64,000 bases of DNA from Butyrivibrio sp. AE3009 (GTDB taxonomy: Bacteria > Bacillota > Clostridia > Lachnospirales > Lachnospiraceae), in NCBI RefSeq assembly GCF_000420845.1, contig NZ_ATVS01000001.1, positions 186,001 to 250,000 on the forward strand, read 5' to 3'. Positions 44,850 to 53,324 of this stretch are shown one piece after another. The notes below the pieces were generated by a model, which saw nothing but the letters and a program-made list of their open reading frames with translations, did not search any database and was not told the DNA's origin. Position 1 is the first letter of the stretch; each line of letters opens with the position of its first letter. The translations under genes and the position numbers were made by a program.

Positions 44850-45275
44850 TTAGTTAATAGCCTGTACATCTCTTATTTTAAGTTCAGTCATTGTACCACT
44901 TGTACCTGATTCACGAATAGAACCGCCTTCAACAATAGCTTGGAAAACGAAATCTGTCCATTCGTTAGCATTAAGATGTCTATTAACATCAATACGAAAA
45001 GATGTATCAGATTCTTTTGTTATTGTATACTCAGAACTTCCAAAGCTCTTAATTGGTATTATTGAATCAATATAGATACTGAATCTCTCACAAACCTGAT
45101 TTAATGGATTCTGGAAGTGTACTCTGACGTCTGTATGAGATCCGCCATTGTTGTTATCGTCATTAAGCCATGCGCTGGGTGGATTCGGAACAGGAGTTCC
45201 ACTTCCGCCAAAAACACCTTCAGCTGTAAAATCGATACCAAGTTCCATTAACTGTGGTGCTTCAAAAGTCTTCAT
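44850..45275 (-). CDS. Small secreted-product candidate with RiPP-like leader
   Basis: 141 aa with a strong AGGGGGT ribosome site. The N-terminus MKTFEAPQLMELGIDFTAEG then VFGGSG resembles clostridial RiPP leaders (MKxxExPxL...), including a Gly-Gly at 23-24. Next come a Pro/Asn/Gly linker (TPVPNPPSAWLNDDNNN) and a roughly 95-aa beta-rich region (VRVHFQNPLNQVCERFSIYI; EYTITKESDTSFRIDV) ending in IRDVQAIN. It has one Cys and no classical signal peptide. Consensus promoter, 5' hairpin and own terminator suggest high expression. With the exporter and PqqD-kinase it likely forms a new modified-protein secretion unit (inference). Confidence 0.72.
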   Translation of the reverse strand: MKTFEAPQLMELGIDFTAEGVFGGSGTPVPNPPSAWLNDDNNNGGSHTDVRVHFQNPLNQVCERFSIYIDSIIPIKSFGSSEYTITKESDTSFRIDVNRHLNANEWTDFVFQAIVEGGSIRESGTSGTMTELKIRDVQAIN

Positions 45276-45290
45276 TATATACCCCCTATT

Positions 45291-45316
45291 AAAATGGATT
45301 TTATATCATCCATTTT
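45291..45316 (-). promoter_or_regulatory. 5' UTR hairpin of the small-protein gene
   Basis: A perfect 9-base-pair stem AAAATGGAT/ATCCATTTT with an eight-base loop, placed between the promoter and the GGGGG ribosome site. Possible mRNA-stabilising or translation-control element. Confidence 0.6.
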
Positions 45317-45332
45317 CATTTTTTATAGTGAA

Positions 45333-45361
45333 ATTATAAAATGATTTATAACAAATGACAA
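45333..45361 (-). promoter_or_regulatory. Sigma-A promoter of the small-protein gene
   Basis: On the minus strand TTGTCA (45356-45361), 17-base spacer, TATAAT (45333-45338), 58 bases before the ATG at 45275. Confidence 0.8.
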
Positions 45362-45396
45362 TTAAATATCGATAATCTAACAAAATTGAAAGATTG

Positions 45397-45582
45397 CTAT
45401 TCCTTAAGTTCCATGTTCCAGGTTGCAAACCATACTCTGTCTTCCGGGTTATCAAGGCATCCTTGAAGCATCTCTGAATATGCCTTCTGCATTTCCGGAT
45501 TGTTCTCGTCATCTATAATCTTCTGCATTTCCTCATCTGATATCGGATGCAGGAGTAGCCTTTCCGTCTTTATTTTTATCAT
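45397..45582 (-). pseudogene. N-terminal fragment of a GNAT acetyltransferase
   Basis: 61 codons: MIKIKTERLLLHPISDEEMQ is the GNAT strand-1/helix-1 pattern, and the reading stops after WFATWNMELKE, before the acetyl-CoA loop. Nine bases after the preceding GNAT gene. Incomplete, so non-functional. Confidence 0.75.
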
Positions 45583-45590
45583 GTATCTCC

Positions 45591-46475
45591 TTACTTGACA
45601 TCCTTTTTCCAGAAAAATGAATAATGATGTTTCTTCCTGAAGCCAAGCCTCTCATAGAATTCCATATCGGAAATCACGTAAGCCCTGGTTGCTCCAAGGT
45701 TTTTGGCTCTGCGAAACGCTTCAAATATCAAGGCTTTTGCAATGCCCTTCCCTCTGTATGCCGGTAAAGTACAGACAGGCTCAACATAAACATAATCAGT
45801 CCCTGCCATATACCAAAGCAGACAACAGGCCACCATTTCTCCCTTTTCATTTACTGCTGCAACACCTAAGTCCTTATTAAAATGCTTTCTGACTCTTGGA
45901 ACAATCTCCTCTTCTCTCTCAAATTCTGCTTTATCCTCACCATGATCAAATCCCTGCCAGAAAAGCCATTGAAGGTCATAAGCATCCTTCACAGGATCCG
46001 GACAAAAGAGCTTAAGGCCATCCGGGAGTTCTGCTTCAAGCGAATCAGAAAGACTCCTTTCCATGATGGTCTCATCCTGGTCCGAGGGTATAAATCCAAG
46101 GCTCTTTGCCATCTCTAATTCGTCTGCATTCTCATCACAGATTGCCAGTCCAAAGCCGGAATCATCCCTAAGCTCTTTGCAGGCGTACTCCAGAACGGCC
46201 TTATATAAATCTATATACTCCGGAAGTACTCCGCAAAAGCCCTCGCCAAAATACATATCGTAGATAGCAGCGCCAACGATTTTGCCATCCACAGTCCAAA
46301 GGCCAATGGAATTCTTTAAGCTCTTATCAAATTCAGGATGTTCAATCATCCATTCCAGCCTTGCCCAGTTCCAGTTAATATGCCTGTCATCGTTCTCATT
46401 TAATGCAATCAGAAAAGAGCACAAGGCCTCATAATCACTGTCATTATAATTCTTAAAATCTATATTAGCTCTCAT
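45591..46475 (-). CDS. Tandem-GNAT N-acetyltransferase
   Basis: 294 aa from the ATG at 46475 (AAGGAAG site). The first GNAT-like half (about 1-145) lacks a clear CoA loop. The second half (about 150-292) has VEPVCTLPAYRGKGIAKALI (CoA loop YRGKGIAKAL) and FYERLGFRKKHHYSFF. Substrate unknown. Confidence 0.86.
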   Translation of the reverse strand: MRANIDFKNYNDSDYEALCSFLIALNENDDRHINWNWARLEWMIEHPEFDKSLKNSIGLWTVDGKIVGAAIYDMYFGEGFCGVLPEYIDLYKAVLEYACKELRDDSGFGLAICDENADELEMAKSLGFIPSDQDETIMERSLSDSLEAELPDGLKLFCPDPVKDAYDLQWLFWQGFDHGEDKAEFEREEEIVPRVRKHFNKDLGVAAVNEKGEMVACCLLWYMAGTDYVYVEPVCTLPAYRGKGIAKALIFEAFRRAKNLGATRAYVISDMEFYERLGFRKKHHYSFFWKKDVK

Positions 46476-46496
46476 AATCAATATCTTCCTTATAGT

Positions 46497-46997
46497 TTAC
46501 TCAAAAATCTGTCCGGGCAGCTTAAGCTTTTCTTTTGGCGGAAAGTTCTTATCAAACTCTTCAACATCAGCATCTTCCGGAAGGTCATGGTATCTGATTC
46601 CGAACTTGCTGGCATAGTCAAAGCCGCTGTGTCCATAGAAACCAATATTCCCTTCAAAAAGCACCGCTCCAAAGCCCATTTCTGCAGCCTTTTCAAGAGA
46701 GTAGTCCAGGATTGCCTTGCCATATCCTTTTCTTTTAAGCTCAGGAGCGATGCCGATCGGTCCCATTGTAAGAACATCGATAGTCTTTCCATCATCTGCC
46801 TCAATAGTAGTTTTCATAAATATGTTCTGACCGATAAGCTTGCCGTCTTTCTCCATGACAAAATCAAGTTCTTTTACAAAAGCAGGATCATCCCTAAGGA
46901 CATGTATAACATAATGCTCACTACATCCCGGGCGATACACGTTCCAGAGGACTCCCTTACAAGGTTTTCAACTTCTCTGTACTCTTCTTGAATCCGG
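46497..46997 (-). pseudogene. GNAT acetyltransferase with N-terminal frameshift
   Basis: The 147-codon frame from 46940 (MYRPGCSEHYVIHVLRDDPA ... ELKRKGYGKAILDYSLEKAA) carries the CoA loop and complete C-terminus. Its natural N-terminus EEYREVENLVRES is in another frame just upstream: one missing base near 46947 (TCC-TCTGG instead of TCC-TTCTGG) separates it from the FWNVYRPGC continuation. No start codon is seen before it, and the MerR-gene stop abuts. Confidence 0.75.
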
Positions 46998-48179
46998 TCA
47001 CTTTTTGTAGCAATGCCAGAACTGACTTCTTGCCTCAAGCACAAACTCACCGTCTTTTTCAATTTTATCTTCAAAATATGCAAGGAGCTTGTTCTCATAT
47101 CCGGCAATAGCTTTCTCATGAGCCCTGTAGTAATCCTTCATCTTCTCCACGATTTCTTTTGCCTCAGTGTAATGCCAAAAATTAGGCAAAAGAACTGACT
47201 CCACCCTTGCAAAACATTTCTCCATCATGGATATATACTGATTTCTCTTCTCTGTCTGACCTGCTATTGTTTCATCTATGAATGATGAGTCTTCTCCTAT
47301 AGCTTCAATAGCTTCTTTAAAGAGATTGTTCCAGTTTGCCACGTTAGCACCGTTGAAAGAAAACAGACCATCCTCTGCGACTACCTTGCTGGCATGTGCC
47401 ACGATAGCTTCGATATCTTTTATCTCAGAATCAAGGTAATGAGCTATAACTACGTCATATTCGCCATTTTCATCAATCTTATCCCAGGTCTTCTCATCCT
47501 CAAGATCTGCAAATTCAAGCTTAATGTCTGCGCCTTCAGGCAGTTTATCTTTGTTCTCAGGAATGAACCTTGCAAAATCATCTGCCCAGCTGCCGTGAAT
47601 GTCATACCCTGTAATCTTTGTTCCCTTGGGAATGTCAGTCCAATTGTTTCTCCAGAGCTTAGCGTATCCGCATCCCAGATCAAGAACTCTTTTTCCGTCT
47701 TTAAGATCAAGAGAATTGAAGATTCTCACATACCAGTCAAGTTCTCCGCTTGTATGCTTCAGTGCATCCCAGTGGCGCTCATCAGCAGACTGGTCAGCAC
47801 TTACATACTGTACGATTTCTGCAACGTCATCCCAGTCAAGTTCTTCCTTTCGTGCCAAAGTTCTTTTAATTGCGTCAGTGATCTTCTCCAGTTGATATTT
47901 CTTTTCCTCCATCTTCTGAAGCTGAATTTCCAGCGCACCCTTAATGTCACTGGCTTCACCGCTCTTTAGATTATCTCTGATTTCTTCGAGGGAAAACCCT
48001 ATCTGCTTAAGTGCCACAATCTTTTCCAAAATCTGCAGTGCTGCGTCATCGTAAAGACGATAGTTACCTTCAGAGTATTCGGTGGGTTTAAGTAGCCCTT
48101 TTTCATCATAAAGACGTATTGCCTTCTGTGATACTCCCGCTTTCTTTGCCATTTCTCCTGATGTCATTTTCTTTTCCAT
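46998..48179 (-). CDS. MerR regulator fused to a SAM methyltransferase
   Basis: 393 aa. MerR HTH at 5-72 (TSGEMAKKAGVSQKAIRLYD, GLLKPTEYSEGNYRLYD, ALKQIGFSLEEIRDNL), linker helix to about 125, then a methyltransferase at about 150-330 (motif I KRVLDLGCGYAKLW, acidic GYDIHG, and YDVVIAHYLDSEI). The combination suggests a regulator whose effector domain binds or methylates the inducer. MerR-type 19-base promoter spacer upstream. AAGGAGG site. Confidence 0.88.
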   Translation of the reverse strand: MEKKMTSGEMAKKAGVSQKAIRLYDEKGLLKPTEYSEGNYRLYDDAALQILEKIVALKQIGFSLEEIRDNLKSGEASDIKGALEIQLQKMEEKKYQLEKITDAIKRTLARKEELDWDDVAEIVQYVSADQSADERHWDALKHTSGELDWYVRIFNSLDLKDGKRVLDLGCGYAKLWRNNWTDIPKGTKITGYDIHGSWADDFARFIPENKDKLPEGADIKLEFADLEDEKTWDKIDENGEYDVVIAHYLDSEIKDIEAIVAHASKVVAEDGLFSFNGANVANWNNLFKEAIEAIGEDSSFIDETIAGQTEKRNQYISMMEKCFARVESVLLPNFWHYTEAKEIVEKMKDYYRAHEKAIAGYENKLLAYFEDKIEKDGEFVLEARSQFWHCYKK

Positions 48180-48210
48180 TTTGGGAACCTCCTTATTTGT
48201 TTATAAAACC

Positions 48211-48241
48211 ACCTTAAGGGATTCCCTAAGGGAAGAGTCAA
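48211..48241 (-). promoter_or_regulatory. MerR-type promoter/operator
   Basis: On the minus strand TTGACT (48236-48241), then a 19-base spacer to TAAGGT (48211-48216). The dyad CCTTAGGGAATCCCTTAAGG fills 48212-48231. The over-long spacer with central dyad is the hallmark of MerR-activated promoters, so autoregulation is likely. Confidence 0.7.
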
Positions 48242-48275
48242 CAGGCTTTTTGTTTTTTCAAAAATTTCTAAGTTT

Positions 48276-48590
48276 CTAAGTTGTATGATAACGCTTCTTA
48301 ACCTGTGCTCTGCACGTGCAACAGATAAAAATCATCAGCATATATGCACTCTCCCTGCACATACGGTTCCAGGTTTTCCTTATGCCACCGTACCATTCTG
48401 GGCAAAATCTCGATACGATCAAAACCGTCATAAAAAAATCTGCCGTAAACCCCTCTGCCGGCTCATGAATCTGCAACAAATAGTCCTTTCCTACACGATA
48501 GGTCAGATTCTCATTGTGTCTCAGCAATTCTATTTCCAACGCATTGATATTGTAATTGGCTAACGCCTCTTGCATGCAGTCGTGCTCCAT
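48276..48590 (-). pseudogene. N-terminal fragment of an APH-like phosphotransferase
   Basis: ALEIELLRHNENLTYRVGKD then YLLQIHEPAEGF is the strand-rich nucleotide-binding start of APH-type kinases. The frame then shifts: another frame reads YDGFDRIEILPRMVRWHKEN and VQGECIYADDFYLLHVQSTG before its own stop. About two thirds of the gene is missing. Confidence 0.7.
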
Positions 48591-48701
48591 AATTAACCCC
48601 TCAACTTATGATCTCTATCTGTAATCTCGATATGCTCCTTTGCAGATTTTAATTGTTCAAGTAAACAGCAGACTTCGACGTCGTTTACAGTGGGCAAAAA
48701 C
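48591..48701 (-). other. Short non-functional gap
   Basis: A 30-codon minus-strand reading (VNDVEVCCLLEQLKSAKEHI...) ends just before the APH remnant but has no start or ribosome site. Probably another scrap; not identified. Confidence 0.3.
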
Positions 48702-50192
48702 TCACAATGCCGTAAGCTGCTCTACTCCGGACTCAGACTGATCTACCTCGGGATTTCGGTTTGTCATAACAACAGAAATCTCTCCTGTCACGAAATTCAT
48801 TTTCAGCATGCTCTGTCCGTTTTCTCCCCAGCCCTGCGACACCATCGTGTCATTGCCTCGCAGGAACAGACCAAGGCCAATCCACGAAAAATCTTCTGTC
48901 GGCTTAATCATCTCCCGGGCAGATTCCCTGCTCAAAAACGAGTTCCTGCCATTTACCGCCTCATTAAATTCTTTTGCAATCATCATCAGTTCATAAGGCG
49001 TACTCCATAAGCCTGAAGCGGCAAGGTCCGGAATCTGCGGGTATTTACCGGGGATTAATACACCTTCACCGTCATATCCTGCAGCCAAATTCCGTTCTTT
49101 TTCCCGAAGTTCTATAGTCTTAAGTGAAGCAAAGAACGTCTTCTTAAGTCCTAACTGCGAAAAAACATATTTGGTAACGACTTCTTCAAAGTCGGCTTGC
49201 ATAACCTCCTGAATCATCAATTGCAGCACACAATAGCCCGCATCGCTGTATTCAAATTCTGTTCCGGGCTGTTTTTCCGATGCGGTGCGTCGCTTATTAT
49301 ATGGAGTTCTGCCCTCCAAAACATCCAATACACTGACCTGAGGGTCGTTACGGCGAAGCCCGTAAAAAGAATCTTCCCCATCAACTATCCCGGAGGTATG
49401 ATTAAGAATCGATCTTATGGTTGCATTGCTTTCTTTTCCGTCAGAAGCAAGCAGCTTCCACTGATGAAGATAGCGGTTGACAGGTTCGTCGATATTGCAA
49501 AGCTCCTGTTCCTGAAGCTTCATCACGGTTATGGCAGTAACAAACTTTGATATCGAACAGGCCGGAAAAGCGGTGTCGCCATCCACCGGAATACCGCTTT
49601 CTTTGTCGGCAACCCCGTCATATTTTAAAGTTTCTCTTCCCGCTGCATCCCTGTAAGCACAGCTCACCCCCGGGAAGCGTTCAAATATTTGTCTCTCAGA
49701 GTTTTCGGACTCATGATTCATATAGTCTTTAAGCGCTATATATTCCTGCTGATATGAGCCTCTTTTTTCCTCGCTTATGTCCGCGTATGATTCATGTTTT
49801 GAGAACAGTTCGATTGCATCCTGCAACGGAATCCATTCCGGCTGTACTCCGCGCTGCTTTTCAACATCGGTAAGTCTCATCTGCCCTTTTCCGGTTACTT
49901 CGCAGACAAAGAAATACCCCGTATAACGGTATTCTTCGTAATATTCGTGCATCGTCAAAAACTGCTCTGTCAAGCGGACGATAAGGCCCGTTTCTTCTTC
50001 GACCTCGCGAATCACGCAGTCCGCAGGACTTTCTCCTTGTTCAATTCCTCCACCCGGAAGCAGCCACCAACCGGAGTTTGATTCATGCGTAAGAAGAATC
50101 TTTCCGTCATGTATGATGATTGCTCTGCTGCCGTCGCGTGTCTTTGTATAATTATCAAACCGGTTCGCTCCCAGAATATCTACCGTCTTCAT
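48702..50192 (-). CDS. Nudix hydrolase fused to beta-lactamase-fold serine hydrolase
   Basis: 496 aa from the ATG at 50192 (GGAGAAGG upstream). Residues about 10-155: Nudix box GGGIEQGESPADCVIREVEE then ETGL, complete. Residues about 170-490: serine hydrolase with CSISKFVTAITVMKLQ (S-x-x-K), EYSDAGYCVLQLMI (Y-x-D in place of Y-x-N) and FSWIGLGLFLRGNDTMVSQGWGENG near the third motif. Two small-molecule hydrolases in one chain may arise by gene fusion of neighbours; the substrates are unknown. Both catalytic sites look plausible. Confidence 0.88.
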   Translation of the reverse strand: MKTVDILGANRFDNYTKTRDGSRAIIIHDGKILLTHESNSGWWLLPGGGIEQGESPADCVIREVEEETGLIVRLTEQFLTMHEYYEEYRYTGYFFVCEVTGKGQMRLTDVEKQRGVQPEWIPLQDAIELFSKHESYADISEEKRGSYQQEYIALKDYMNHESENSERQIFERFPGVSCAYRDAAGRETLKYDGVADKESGIPVDGDTAFPACSISKFVTAITVMKLQEQELCNIDEPVNRYLHQWKLLASDGKESNATIRSILNHTSGIVDGEDSFYGLRRNDPQVSVLDVLEGRTPYNKRRTASEKQPGTEFEYSDAGYCVLQLMIQEVMQADFEEVVTKYVFSQLGLKKTFFASLKTIELREKERNLAAGYDGEGVLIPGKYPQIPDLAASGLWSTPYELMMIAKEFNEAVNGRNSFLSRESAREMIKPTEDFSWIGLGLFLRGNDTMVSQGWGENGQSMLKMNFVTGEISVVMTNRNPEVDQSESGVEQLTAL

Positions 50193-50211
50193 AGCCTTCT
50201 CCGCTTTCCGC

Positions 50212-50655
50212 CTAGACATACGCTTCCTCTCGGATCTTCCTCATTCTCGACCACACATTATCACCATAATTACTGAGCATGACTGTGATCATCCCGTTAT
50301 TTGGATTGTATTCGGAAATTGCACTCACTCCGTCATCGACTCCCTGCATATATACATAATCCTGTCCTTCGGGATTATCGATGATCCATACTCCGTAGCC
50401 ATAGTATCCCTCTTCCGGATCCTTCCCGTCTCCGCTCTGCTTGGAAAACATCTCCGTTACCATTTCCTCTGAGAGCAGTTCATGTCGGATCAGACCGTTC
50501 CAGAACTTCACGATATCCTCTATGGTTACGAATGCTCCTCCGTCACCGGTTCCCTTTGCTCCGACGGAATAAATATTCGTGCGATAATCTTCCTTTTCGG
50601 GACAATAAATGTAGCTGTTTGCACATTTCGCAGGCAGTTTATCAAATTCGAAGTA
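50212..50655 (-). pseudogene. C-terminal fragment of a second beta-lactamase-fold hydrolase
   Basis: 148 open codons without a start: YFEFDKLPAKCANSYIYCPE, GTGDGGAFVTIEDIVKFWNG, YGYGVWIIDNP and MLSNYGDNVW match the end of a class-C-like hydrolase. The S-x-x-K half is absent. At its left end it runs into the GNAT fragment, out of frame. Confidence 0.78.
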
Positions 50656-50972
50656 TTATTTGATGCAATCAGATACCTCCTGTTTCTCCTACACACTATA
50701 ATCCTTTTCAAACCTTCATACTCTTTAATCCTGCGAACTGCTTCTTCCAGCTGCCTGTGTCCGTATCCCTGTCTCTTATACTTTTCCCTGATTCCATTCT
50801 GCCCGATTTCGACATACTCAAGTCGATTACGCGGATCCCAGGTAACAAATCCTATGGGTTCTCTGTCCATACAGGTGACCAGTCCGTATTTTTCCGCAAT
50901 CTCTGGATTATCGTAAAAGAAATCTCCCCTGTCACGAAATTCATTTTCAGCATACTCCCGCCATTTTCTCAT
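50526..50972 (-). pseudogene. GNAT acetyltransferase truncated at its C-terminus
   Basis: Starts at the ATG at 50972 overlapping the preceding stop (ATGA). MRKWREYAENEFRDRGDFFY, GFVTWDPRNRLEYVEIGQNG and REKYKRQGYGHRQLEEAVRR include the CoA loop. The family-like sequence stops around 50660 (YLIASNN) and the reading then runs out of frame through the hydrolase remnant to 50526. The last strands of the GNAT fold are lost. Confidence 0.72.
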
Positions 50973-51556
50973 TCCTGCGCCATATAGGCATATAGTGTTA
51001 CCCACTTATTCTCTTCTCCGACGTTTCCGACCTTGAATGCAGGTACGCTTTTTGATGCTGTCAGCATATATCTTCCATTTTGCTGCCTATGCTGATTCAA
51101 CACTTTATATCCGGCCTGCATGGCTTCCGAATCCGGCTCGCATCCCAGTACACGCAGAGCATATACAATCTGATGTGCTCCGATTTTTATGGGATCGGGC
51201 GGAAAGAAGGTCCCTAACATCACATCTACCATGGGCGTCTGCATATCGTCTGTCCGGTAGAAAATGTTTCTTTTGGCAAAATAATGTACCAAGGCATCAG
51301 CGCATTCCGGCCTGTAACTTTTAAGCGATAGTTCCGCAACCAGCAAAAGGTATTCAACCGTCAGTCGAGCGCAACTCTTATGCGGTTTCCTGGGATCATT
51401 AATCTTTTTGTTGGTGCTAATGCACCCAAATCCGCCATCCTCTTTGATGAGCTTAAGAACACTGTCTATCTCCCTTTTTACGACTTCTTCCTGACCGTAT
51501 CCCAATTTGACCAGATTCCTCAGCAATAACGGTTTGATCCATTCTTCCCGCCCTCC
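50969..51556 (-). pseudogene. C-terminal part of a prenyltransferase/terpene-cyclase-like alpha-alpha protein
   Basis: REEWIKPLLLRNLVKLGYGQ, helical repeats with VDVMLGTFFPPDPIKIGAHQ and VGEENKWVTLYAYM resemble squalene/prenyltransferase repeat proteins of roughly twice this size. There is no ATG start; the reading begins right after the stop of the upstream fragment and in the same frame. Possibly a TTG start at 51526, but N-terminal truncation is more likely. Confidence 0.55.
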
Positions 51557-51559
51557 TGC

Positions 51560-51880
51560 TTATTTCTTCTTTACAGGAATCCAGATTGCAGCGTGATAAT
51601 CCGAAGCACTCGGGTCTCCGTCGCCATACCACTCAATGTTAACACGACCCGGGAACTCAAAGTCAGGGTTACCCGGCAGCCACTCTTTCCAGATTTTTGT
51701 GTTTACATCCTGAAGCGCTTTAGGACAAGGTCCGGAACAATCGAAAATCGCCCAGTCAAAATCCGGAAGTTCATAAACGGTCATGCCTTCCGGCACATCG
51801 CCGCCCTTGTAAATACCGGCAACAATATAACTAATACTACACGGAACTACAAAAGAAATCCTGTCTGTTTATGCTCCGTT
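51560..51880 (-). pseudogene. C-terminal fragment of a GyrI/AraC-type effector-binding protein
   Basis: AGIYKGGDVPEGMTVYELPD, FDWAIFDCSGPCPKALQDVN, IWKEWLPGNPDFEFPG and DYHAAIWIPVKKK form the second half of a GyrI-like (AraC_E_bind) domain. Upstream the sequence decays with stops. An ATG at 51796 could give a 78-aa product, but half the ligand fold is lost. Confidence 0.75.
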
Positions 51881-51972
51881 TTGTCCGGCTTAATCTATTA
51901 TCTGTCTATCCTTGCTATTCTCCCAATACTGCGCGTCCTTCCTTGCGGATTTCAACGAAACAACTAATATTT

Positions 51973-52626
51973 TTATGCACTCTCTCCCTGCTTTTCTAAT
52001 TGCAAAACCTCACGGCATTTTGTTATAGCTTCACCCGCGGCTAATCTTTTTTCTACAATTTCTCTTACTTCTGCGCACCATGCGTTGGTTTTTGCTATAT
52101 CAGAGCAAAGTTCATTTAATATCAGGTCACATTCCTTAAGCGCATCCTCATATTGTTCATCTGACAATTCTCCTGTGTCATGCGCCTGATCCAGTTCATC
52201 GCGATCATCGATTTTCACATCACCTTCAGGAGTAAAGATAACATCCAGATATTTGTCTATGAAAACGGCTATACCATCTTCATCATATTCAAGACCTTCA
52301 ATGATATCTACGTACCAGATTGATGGACGATACTTAGCGTAAAAACTCTCGGGATAGTTTGCTCTTTCCACGTCGTGAGTATCATCCGGAAAATACTTTA
52401 CAGTTATAACTCTGCTGGTATTGTCTGGAATCAGTTCCAGCCAGGTCATGTCCTCTCCAGTAACCTGTATTCTACCTGCCTTAGGAGTTTCCCAATAATT
52501 TGCTTCTCCATCAGTAAATCTGATGAGACAAACCAATCCATGAAAGCTCTCGCAGTCAATTCTCATCTGATAATATGGATAATACTGGAATCCCCAACCA
52601 TCTCTATTAAGTCTCTTGTGCTTCAT
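51973..52626 (-). CDS. DUF402 domain protein (second copy)
   Basis: 217 aa from the ATG at 52626 (GGAG seven bases upstream). WETPKAGRIQVTGEDMTWLE, SIWYVDIIEGLEYDEDGIAV, FIDKYLDVIFTPEGDVKIDD and DELDQAHDTGELSDEQYEDA are DUF402 hallmarks; the extra C-terminal helix is unlike the copy at 30556. Role unknown, possibly nucleotide phosphatase-like. Follows the HIT gene by 25 bases. Confidence 0.83.
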   Translation of the reverse strand: MKHKRLNRDGWGFQYYPYYQMRIDCESFHGLVCLIRFTDGEANYWETPKAGRIQVTGEDMTWLELIPDNTSRVITVKYFPDDTHDVERANYPESFYAKYRPSIWYVDIIEGLEYDEDGIAVFIDKYLDVIFTPEGDVKIDDRDELDQAHDTGELSDEQYEDALKECDLILNELCSDIAKTNAWCAEVREIVEKRLAAGEAITKCREVLQLEKQGESA

Positions 52627-52651
52627 TATCATTCTCCACTTTTCCAGTTTT

Positions 52652-53239
52652 TTAACGATTCAATTCATACCAAACATCCATCTCAGCTTTTTCAGGTATT
52701 TCAAACATAGATAGTAACTTATTTAGCAAGCCTTCATCCACATAAAAGTCTGATCCACCATTTCCTTCTTCGATTCTTTTATTACGCTCTTCTATGTTAC
52801 GATTCCAAGTAGCATCATCACCATCTATAGTAACTGTGTTAACCCTTACCTTGTCGAATACAGCTTGAATATCTTCCTTCGCCCCTTCAAATTTTGGCCA
52901 CGCATCTATTCCATCATCTCTTTTTCTGGGGATTATGTGAATATGGAAATGAGGTACAGACTGTCCGGCACTTTCGTCACTGGCATTAAGCAGGTTAATA
53001 CCGTCATATCCACAATGATCTGCCAGATGATTGGAAACCGTTTTTACGGTCTTCGCAACGGCAGAAAGCGTATCTGCATCACAATCCAAAATGTTCTTAC
53101 AGTGTTTCTTAGGAATAACCAGGATATGACCATCGACATCCTTTGCTATATCCATAAATGCTAGCGTTTCATCGTTCTCATATATTCTTAGCCCCTGTAT
53201 TTCACCAGAAGCTATCTTACAAAAAATGCAGTCTTCCAT
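52652..53239 (-). CDS. HIT-family nucleotide hydrolase/transferase with C-terminal extension
   Basis: 195 aa. CIFCKIASGEIQGLRIYEND, DVDGHILVIPKKHCKNI and the triad HFHIHIIP (H-x-H-x-H) are intact, and two Cys at the N-terminus may bind zinc. HIT proteins are about 115-140 aa; the last 60 residues (WNRNIEERNKRIEEGNG ... AEMDVWYELNR) are extra and unassigned. AAGGAG site. Pairs with the DUF402 gene. Confidence 0.88.
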   Translation of the reverse strand: MEDCIFCKIASGEIQGLRIYENDETLAFMDIAKDVDGHILVIPKKHCKNILDCDADTLSAVAKTVKTVSNHLADHCGYDGINLLNASDESAGQSVPHFHIHIIPRKRDDGIDAWPKFEGAKEDIQAVFDKVRVNTVTIDGDDATWNRNIEERNKRIEEGNGGSDFYVDEGLLNKLLSMFEIPEKAEMDVWYELNR

Positions 53240-53324
53240 TTTCTGTCTCCTTCATAAACTGGATTTATTGATCAAGCATTATCTCAAACGCTATCATTTT
53301 TGTCATATTCCTTTATAATTTCCT

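Noticed and set aside
41861-45275. Lasso-peptide cluster
   Set aside because: No asparagine-synthetase-like cyclase, no B2 protease, and the candidate product is far too long with no lasso core.
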